Shown piece by piece: positions 50,266-54,966 of a stretch of 54,966 nucleotides of DNA (position 1 is its first letter; each line of letters opens with the position of its first letter). This DNA comes from Prevotella sp. (GTDB taxonomy: Bacteria > Bacteroidota > Bacteroidia > Bacteroidales > Bacteroidaceae). Both the position numbers and the translations under genes were made by a program. Location: assembly GCA_017412705.1 (NCBI GenBank), contig JAFPWS010000009.1, positions 1-54,966 of the forward strand. The letters run 5' to 3'. Below the pieces are notes generated by a model that had not been told where the DNA came from, searched no databases, and worked only from the letters and a program-made list of their open reading frames with translations.

Positions 50266-52845
50266 TCATCCGCATCTCGAAGAGCCGCAATTCTTACAGA
50301 TTAGGCAGCCCTCCTGGTATACCAGGCTCTCCGAACCGCAGTTGGGACACTTCTGCCCCTTGGCCTCCGTGCCGTCCTGGATGTACTTTTTCAGGGCACG
50401 CTCCACACCTACCTTCCACGTGTTGATGCTCTCCGACTTCAGCTGCAGCGAAGACACCAGCTTGATGACGTGGTCTATCGGCATACGGTAGCGCAGCACA
50501 CCAGAGATGAGCTTGGCGTAGTTCCAGTACTCGGGGTTGAACTTCTCCGACAGGCCCTCGACGGTGGTTTTGTAGCCACGCTTGTTTTCAAACTGGAAGT
50601 CATAGCGTTTCGTGCCGTCCTCGTTCACCTGCTTGATAATCCTGCCCTTGGTCACCGTCTTAGGCAACACAATGCCCTCCTCGTCGTCCTGCAGACCCGT
50701 GAAGATTTCGTAAGGATAGCCGTCCAGCAGACCAACAAAGGCCACCCACTTGTCCTTGTTGTTCTGGAAGCGCACCACGTCGCACTCCAGCTCCTTGGGG
50801 CGCACCTCCGTTACCTCAGGGTGTTTGCAGGGCGTCTCGACCCTCAGCTCTATGTTGTTGTCCTTGGTGGTATCCTCAGCCTCCTCTTTCTTCTTGTCTT
50901 TCTTCGTCACGCTGATCATCACACCGGCACGGCTGCCGTCACGGTAGATGGTACAGCCCTTACAACCCGAGCGCCACGCCTCAACATACAGGCGGTTCAC
51001 CAGAGCCTCGTCCACGTCGTTAGGCAGGTTGACGGTGACGCTGATAGAGTGGTCTACCCACTTCTGGATGGCACCCTGCATGCGCACCTTCATCAGCCAG
51101 TCCACATCGTTGGCAGTGGCTTTATAATACGGCGACTTAGCCACCAGCTCGTCTATCTCCTCCTGGGTGTAGCGCTTGGTAGTATCCAGACCATTCACCT
51201 TCATCCACTCCATGAACTTCGGATGGTAAACGATGTACTCCTCAAACGAGTCGCCTACCTCGTCCACGAAATCAATATGCACATCCGTATCGTTGGGGTT
51301 CACCTTGCGGCGACGTTTGTAGACGGGCAGGAACACGGGTTCTATGCCACTCGTGGTCTGTGTCATCAGCGACGTGGTACCCGTCGGAGCTATGGTCAGA
51401 CAAGCAATGTTCCGTCGGCCGTATTTCACCATGTCGGCATACAGCTGCTCATCGGCCTGCTTCAGGCGCAGGATGAAGGGATTCTCCTGCTCGCGCTTGG
51501 CGTCGTAGATCTCAAAGGCACCACGTTCCTTGGCCATCTCCACACTCGAGCGGTAGGCATTCAGCGCCAGCGTCTGGTGTACATTGACGCTAAAGTCCGT
51601 AGCCTCCTGCGTACCGTAGCGAAGTCCCATGGCGGCTATCATGTCACCCTCGGCAGTGATGCCCACACCTGTACGACGCCCCTTCGAGCTCTTGGCCTTG
51701 ATCTTCTCCCACAGGTGCACCTCGGCACCCTTCACCTCCATGGACTGCGGGTCGCTGTCCACCTTCTGCATGATAAGGTCTATCTTTTCCAGCTCCAGGT
51801 CTACGATGTCGTCCATCAGACGCTGGGCCTGCTGCACATGCTTCTTGAACAGCTCGTAGTCGAAGTAGGCATCCTTCGTGAAGGGCTTCTTCACGTAGCT
51901 GTACAGGTTGATGCTCAGCAGACGACATGAGTCGTAGGGACACAACGGTATCTCGCCGCAGGGATTCGTCGACACGGTACGGAAGCCCAGGTCGGCATAG
52001 CAGTCGGGAATGCTCTCCTTGAGAATGGTGTCCCAGAACAGCACACCAGGCTCGGCACTCTTCCATGCATTGTGCACTATCTTCTCCCACAGCGCCTTGG
52101 CCGAAATGGTTTTCTTCACCACAGGGTCGTCGCCCGTAATGGGGAACTGCTGCACGTAGGGCTTATCTTCTGTGGCACAGCGCATGAACTCGTCGTCAAT
52201 CTTCACGCTGACATTGGCTCCCGTCACCTTTCCCTCCGTCATCTTGGCGTCGATAAACGCCTCAGAGTCCGGATGCTTGATGCTGACCGACAGCATCAGG
52301 GCGCCACGACGACCGTCCTGGGCCACCTCGCGTGTACTATTACTATAACGCTCCATAAAGGGTACCAGACCCGTCGAGGTCAACGCCGAGTTGTGCACCG
52401 GCTGACCCTTCGGGCGGATGTGGCTCAGGTCGTGGCCCACACCGCCACGGCGTTTCATCAGCTGTACCTGCTCCTCGTCAATGCGCATCACCGCACCATA
52501 CGAGTCAGCATCGCCGTCCAGACCTATCACGAAACAGTTCGACAGCGACGCTATCTGATGGTTGTTGCCTATGCCCGTCATCGGACTGCCGGCAGGCACT
52601 ATATAACGGAAATGGTCCAGCAGGTCAAAGACCTCCTGAGCCGTCATCGCATTCTTGTACTTCTTCTCTATTCGGGCTATCTCGTTAGCCAGACGCCAAT
52701 GCATCTGCTCAGGCGACTTCTCGTAAATATTACCGAAAGAGTCCTTCATTGCGTACTTGTTAACCCATACGCGGGCAGCCAACTCGTCGCCGCCAAAATA
52801 AGCCAGCGAGGCCTCAAAAGCCTCTTCATAAGTGTATGTCTGCAT
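50266..52845 (-). CDS. nrdJ: Adenosylcobalamin-dependent ribonucleotide reductase
   Basis: This 859-residue class II reductase makes deoxyribonucleotides with coenzyme B12. Seen are ATP-side residues at the start (MQTYTYEEAFEASLAYFGGD), FVIGLDGDADSYGAVMR, STNPCGEIPLCPYDSCRLLS (active-site Cys region, about 335), APTGTTSLMTQTTSGIEPVF and a C-terminal zinc ribbon (CPNCGSESLVYQ, CLICKNCGSSRCG) with redox cysteines. The start at 52845 follows a TATCTTTG promoter. An upstream in-frame extension is before the promoter and rejected. No B12 riboswitch is apparent in the leader, which is only about 20 nt. Confidence 0.93.
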   Translation of the reverse strand: MQTYTYEEAFEASLAYFGGDELAARVWVNKYAMKDSFGNIYEKSPEQMHWRLANEIARIEKKYKNAMTAQEVFDLLDHFRYIVPAGSPMTGIGNNHQIASLSNCFVIGLDGDADSYGAVMRIDEEQVQLMKRRGGVGHDLSHIRPKGQPVHNSALTSTGLVPFMERYSNSTREVAQDGRRGALMLSVSIKHPDSEAFIDAKMTEGKVTGANVSVKIDDEFMRCATEDKPYVQQFPITGDDPVVKKTISAKALWEKIVHNAWKSAEPGVLFWDTILKESIPDCYADLGFRTVSTNPCGEIPLCPYDSCRLLSINLYSYVKKPFTKDAYFDYELFKKHVQQAQRLMDDIVDLELEKIDLIMQKVDSDPQSMEVKGAEVHLWEKIKAKSSKGRRTGVGITAEGDMIAAMGLRYGTQEATDFSVNVHQTLALNAYRSSVEMAKERGAFEIYDAKREQENPFILRLKQADEQLYADMVKYGRRNIACLTIAPTGTTSLMTQTTSGIEPVFLPVYKRRRKVNPNDTDVHIDFVDEVGDSFEEYIVYHPKFMEWMKVNGLDTTKRYTQEEIDELVAKSPYYKATANDVDWLMKVRMQGAIQKWVDHSISVTVNLPNDVDEALVNRLYVEAWRSGCKGCTIYRDGSRAGVMISVTKKDKKKEEAEDTTKDNNIELRVETPCKHPEVTEVRPKELECDVVRFQNNKDKWVAFVGLLDGYPYEIFTGLQDDEEGIVLPKTVTKGRIIKQVNEDGTKRYDFQFENKRGYKTTVEGLSEKFNPEYWNYAKLISGVLRYRMPIDHVIKLVSSLQLKSESINTWKVGVERALKKYIQDGTEAKGQKCPNCGSESLVYQEGCLICKNCGSSRCG

Positions 52846-52866
52846 CGTTTTGATAGATTTTGGGTG

Positions 52867-52874
52867 CAAAGATA
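52867..52874 (-). promoter_or_regulatory. -7 element TATCTTTG of nrdJ
   Basis: Perfect TAnnTTTG on the minus strand, 21 nt before the ATG. It lies next to the left outer arm of the dyad. Confidence 0.7.
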
Positions 52875-52879
52875 CGAAA

Positions 52880-52945
52880 AAGTTTTCTCTTTTGGGAAAC
52901 TTTTCGCACTTTTCTCCCCAAAAAGTTTCCCGTTTTAGAAAACTT
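52880..52945. promoter_or_regulatory. Nested dyad between nrdJ and the nitroreductase gene
   Basis: AAGTTTTCT (52880-52888) pairs with AGAAAACTT (52937-52945), and GGGAAACTTTT (52894-52904) with AAAAGTTTCCC (52921-52931). Both pairs share the centre 52912.5. The AAAGTTTC/GAAACTTT word thus occurs four times between the two divergent promoters, as expected for a shared operator array. Confidence 0.7.
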
Positions 52946-52949
52946 TGAG

Positions 52950-52957
52950 TAATTTTG
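52950..52957 (+). promoter_or_regulatory. -7 element TAATTTTG of the nitroreductase gene
   Basis: Perfect TAnnTTTG, 4 nt before the ATG at 52962. Confidence 0.65.
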
Positions 52958-52961
52958 CAGC

Positions 52962-53708
52962 ATGAAAAATCTATCAACTCGTCGCACTATCCGTAAATAC
53001 AGCGACCAAGAAGTGAGTGAAGAATTGCTGAACCGACTCATGACCGAAGCAGCACGTACACAAACCATGGGCAACCTGCAACTCTACAGCGTCGTCGTCA
53101 CCCGCAGCAGCGAGATGAAACAGCGCCTGGCACCGGCCCATTTCAATCAGCCTATGGTCACCCAAGCACCCGTCGTACTCACCATCTGTGCCGACTTCCA
53201 CCGCACCACGCGCTGGTGCCAGGAGCGCAAGGCCAACCCTGGCTACGACAACTTCCTGTCGTTCCAGAATGCCGCCATCGACGCCCTGCTCTACACCCAG
53301 ACCCTCTGCAACCTCATGGACGAAGAAGGGCTGGGCTACTGCTACCTGGGCACCACCGTCTACATGCCCCAGCAGATTATCGACGTTCTGCAGCTGCCCC
53401 AGCTCACCATGCCCGTCGCCACCCTCACCGTAGGCTGGCCAGCCGAGAATCCTCCCCTCTCCGACCGTCTGCCCCTCGAGAGCTTTGTGCATAGCGAGAC
53501 CTACCGCGACTACACCCCCGACGACATCGACACCTACTATCATTATAAGGAACAGCTGGAGGAGAACCGCCACTTCTGCGAGATCAACCAAAAAGAAACC
53601 CTCGCCCAGATATTCACCGACATTCGCTATACGAAGAAAGACAACGAGGCCATGTCTGAAGGACTCCTTGCCGCCCTCAAGCACCAGGGATTCCTCACGA
53701 AGGGTTAA
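52962..53708 (+). CDS. Nitroreductase-family FMN oxidoreductase
   Basis: This 248-residue protein starts NLSTRRTIRKYSDQEVSEEL, the FMN-binding RRTIR pattern, and has FLSFQNAAIDALLYTQTL, EGLGYCYLGTTVY and MPVATLTVGWPAENPPLSDR, as in NfsA-type nitroreductases. It would reduce nitro compounds or quinones with NAD(P)H. A frame of similar length on the other strand is an antisense shadow. It shares the control region with nrdJ. Confidence 0.9.
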   Translation: MKNLSTRRTIRKYSDQEVSEELLNRLMTEAARTQTMGNLQLYSVVVTRSSEMKQRLAPAHFNQPMVTQAPVVLTICADFHRTTRWCQERKANPGYDNFLSFQNAAIDALLYTQTLCNLMDEEGLGYCYLGTTVYMPQQIIDVLQLPQLTMPVATLTVGWPAENPPLSDRLPLESFVHSETYRDYTPDDIDTYYHYKEQLEENRHFCEINQKETLAQIFTDIRYTKKDNEAMSEGLLAALKHQGFLTKG

Positions 53709-53716
53709 TAGTAGCA

Positions 53717-53755
53717 AAAGACTGACAGCATCAGAAGTGATTGTTGTCAGTCTTT
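53717..53755 (+). terminator. Terminator after the nitroreductase gene
   Basis: AAAGACTGACA (53717-53727) pairs with TGTCAGTCTTT (53745-53755), an 11-bp stem, followed by CGTTT. It may act in both directions, also ending the smalltalk transcript. Confidence 0.85.
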
Positions 53756-53780
53756 CGTTTAGAGTGCACCACAAGAGCGC

Positions 53781-53894
53781 TTACATGTAGATCGGTCCAT
53801 AACCCATGCACGAGGTCGTTCCCAGTGCGGTAATAGCAGCCGTCAGTATGCTGACAATGAACTGCAGAATCGTTTTCCAAGTCTCTTTTTTCAT
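53781..53894 (-). CDS. Smalltalk peptide
   Basis: This 37-residue peptide (MKKETWKTILQFIVSILTAA, then ITALGTTSCMGYGPIYM) matches from memory the NCBI-named smalltalk family of Bacteroidota. It has one hydrophobic helix and a Cys in a lipobox-like LGTTSC. Family members usually lie between an HU-family DNA-binding protein and an N-acetylmuramoyl-L-alanine amidase. Here the HU-family gene is upstream on the same strand, but no amidase follows. Function is unknown. Confidence 0.82.
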   Translation of the reverse strand: MKKETWKTILQFIVSILTAAITALGTTSCMGYGPIYM

Positions 53895-53899
53895 AATTG

Positions 53900-53955
53900 T
53901 CTAAGGTTAAAGGTTAAAGGTCTAAGGTCTAAAGTCTAAGGTCAAAGGTCTAAGT
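53900..53955 (-). repeat. 7-bp tandem repeat, 8 units
   Basis: Eight successive heptamers (plus-strand reading TCTAAGG, TTAAAGG, TTAAAGG, TCTAAGG, TCTAAAG, TCTAAGG, TCAAAGG, TCTAAGT) end 5 nt from the smalltalk start codon. Confidence 0.8.
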
Positions 53956-53976
53956 TTGAGCTGACCGCCCCCTGTT

Positions 53977-53998
53977 CCCCTCTCTAAACAGAGAGGGG
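53977..53998 (-). terminator. Hairpin after the HU-family gene
   Basis: CCCCTCTCT and AGAGAGGGG form a 9-bp stem with an AAAC loop. There is no T-run, so it may be an attenuator or processing site between the HU-family gene and smalltalk. Confidence 0.6.
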
Positions 53999-54012
53999 TT
54001 AGGGGAGAGTCT

Positions 54013-54555
54013 TTACGATGCATTCTCCGCAATCCAGTCCAGCAGAGGGGTGACCTTCTTGCCGTACTTCTTCTTCGTGGGGTCCTGCTCGTCGGGCGTC
54101 AGGTCGAACTTCTCCTCCACGCCGTAGGTGGTCAGCGAGCACTGGTCCTTGAAGGAGCGCGAGGTGATGTCGTCCTCAGAGGTGCCCTCGGGGCGGAAGC
54201 GGATGTGGATGGCCTTCACGTAGGTGTTGGCGTTCCACTTGCCGGCCAGGATCTCAGGCTTGGTGATGCCGTTCTTGATGCTTTCCACCGTGGGGTAGAA
54301 GATGCCCAGGCCGTCCAGCTTGATGGGGTTGCCCTCGGCGATGAGGTGAGTCATACAGCTGACCATCTTCGTCAGCACACCTTCGATGACGTCGCGTCCG
54401 TAGATGCTGTTGTGCTCTGCCATGTGGTTACACAGGCCGCGCAGCGAGATGGTCTCCTTCTCTACTGCCTTCGGGTAGTACTTGCCGTAGGCGGGTGAGT
54501 TCGCGTTGTCGTTCTTTCTGATGTTGATCAGGAATTGTGGATTCTTTACTGCCAT
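54013..54555 (-). CDS. HU-family DNA-binding protein (HU-HIG type)
   Basis: This 180-residue protein has an N-terminal HU-like fold (LINIRKNDNANSPAYGKYYP, SLRGLCNHMAEHNSIYGRDV, LTKMVSCMTHLIAEGNPIKL, DGLGIFYPTVES), then a Bacteroidota-specific C-terminal part (about 110-180) ending PLLDWIAENAS. Many paralogs of this kind occur in Bacteroidota genomes near smalltalk and cell-wall amidase genes, some of phage-like origin. Its long leader and array 5 are matched at 17439-17720, where the gene is lost. Confidence 0.88.
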   Translation of the reverse strand: MAVKNPQFLINIRKNDNANSPAYGKYYPKAVEKETISLRGLCNHMAEHNSIYGRDVIEGVLTKMVSCMTHLIAEGNPIKLDGLGIFYPTVESIKNGITKPEILAGKWNANTYVKAIHIRFRPEGTSEDDITSRSFKDQCSLTTYGVEEKFDLTPDEQDPTKKKYGKKVTPLLDWIAENAS

Positions 54556-54688
54556 AGTTGTGTGTTCCTTTCTAGTTTAAATGGTGAATTACTAATGTTA
54601 ATTTAATTGGTTGATTTTAAGGCGCCTTGTCTCCGTCTGTTTCAAGTCCTCGTGGCCACTTGAGAACCATTCACTTCCATCGACATCG

Positions 54689-54720
54689 CAAAGGTACAAA
54701 ATAAATTTCAAACCACCAAA
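54689..54720 (-). promoter_or_regulatory. Promoter of the HU-family gene
   Basis: On the minus strand TTTG (54717-54720), 20 nt, TACCTTTG (54689-54696). A leader of about 130 nt follows, including GGCCACGAGGACTTG. Confidence 0.78.
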
Positions 54721-54812
54721 CATTTCCGCAACTTTTTTCGTATTATTTTTGAGTACCATCGCAGAAATCTGCGTCATCTGCGATATCTGTGTGACTACTG
54801 GCTCCTGCTCAG

Positions 54813-54878
54813 TCGTAATACGAAGGCCCTTCAGTCGTAATACGAAGGCTGCTCAATCGTAATACGAATTCCAGGCAG
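54813..54878 (-). repeat. 22-bp-period array 5 (TCGTATTACGA units)
   Basis: Cores at 54813, 54835 and 54857 are exactly 22 bp apart. Read on the minus strand they give TCGTATTACGACTGA as in array 1. The array lies about 95 bp upstream of the HU-family promoter. Confidence 0.85.
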
Positions 54879-54966
54879 AAAACCATAGGTTTCCCACTTT
54901 CCCACTTTCCCACTTTTGACATCTTTATTTTCAGATTTCTCGAATCAGAGATTTTAATATTATATA

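Noticed and set aside
52846-52960. B12 riboswitch before nrdJ
   Set aside because: The leader between the -7 element and the ATG is too short for a cobalamin riboswitch, and no B12-box sequence was seen.
52974-53774. Long minus-strand frame opposite the nitroreductase gene
   Set aside because: It is an antisense shadow of a well-supported nitroreductase, with no family motif of its own.

Overview
The window looks like chromosome from a Prevotella-like member of the Bacteroidota. The evidence is the repeated promoter type TTTG-N19/20-TAnnTTTG, a family of HU-like DNA-binding protein with a 37-residue 'smalltalk' peptide, a B12-dependent ribonucleotide reductase, a Bacteroidota-type LptD, and a T9SS-like C-terminal signature in two small secreted proteins. 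No rRNA, tRNA, CRISPR array, intact transposase or prophage was seen. Most genes are ordinary chromosomal genes, with two accessory stretches.

Layout. 1-3.3 kb: the end of an M15 peptidase, then a small Cys/His-rich protein followed by a TonB-dependent receptor with a His-rich segment, probably metal uptake. 3.4-9.9 kb: pepT, a CPA2 cation/proton antiporter and lptD. 10-18.5 kb: a mostly minus-strand accessory region with bcp, an HD hydrolase, three alkylation-repair-type genes (AlkD-like, an MGMT-like gene that lost its catalytic core, an AlkZ-related gene), a zeta-toxin/antitoxin pair, a broken DUF4143 ATPase, a superoxide dismutase, an alpha/beta hydrolase, gene fragments and a fourfold repeated divergent element. 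18.7-27.6 kb: SPFH/RHH pair, dcp, dCMP deaminase, S41 protease, folate cyclo-ligase, a DUF721 protein, recF, a TPR protein and ribH. 27.8-31 kb: a membrane-anchored AraC-type regulator, a 69-bp inverted repeat, xth and an Ala-rich lipoprotein.

31.2-45.6 kb is the most unusual part: four beta-helix proteins of the Cthe_2159 carbohydrate-binding type, two small secreted partner proteins, a VTC-type polyphosphate polymerase domain protein, a DUF4956 membrane protein, a DUF2490 barrel, a Sel1 repeat protein, and a LytS-type kinase and LytTR regulator that lie about 8 kb apart at the ends of two operons, with a soluble AraC regulator between them. I read this as one regulated surface polymer/adhesion system. 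45.6-54.6 kb: dnaA, MlaD, an amidase, folB, nrdJ divergent from a nitroreductase across a large dyad, then smalltalk and the HU-family gene.

Non-coding structure is rich: five intergenic arrays with a 21-22-bp period, several 7- or 8-bp tandem repeats just upstream of start codons, conserved HU leader copies (one without its gene), and several genes whose start codon sits 4-8 nt after the -7 element, suggesting leaderless mRNAs. All functions are read from sequence features and recalled family knowledge; no database search was run.
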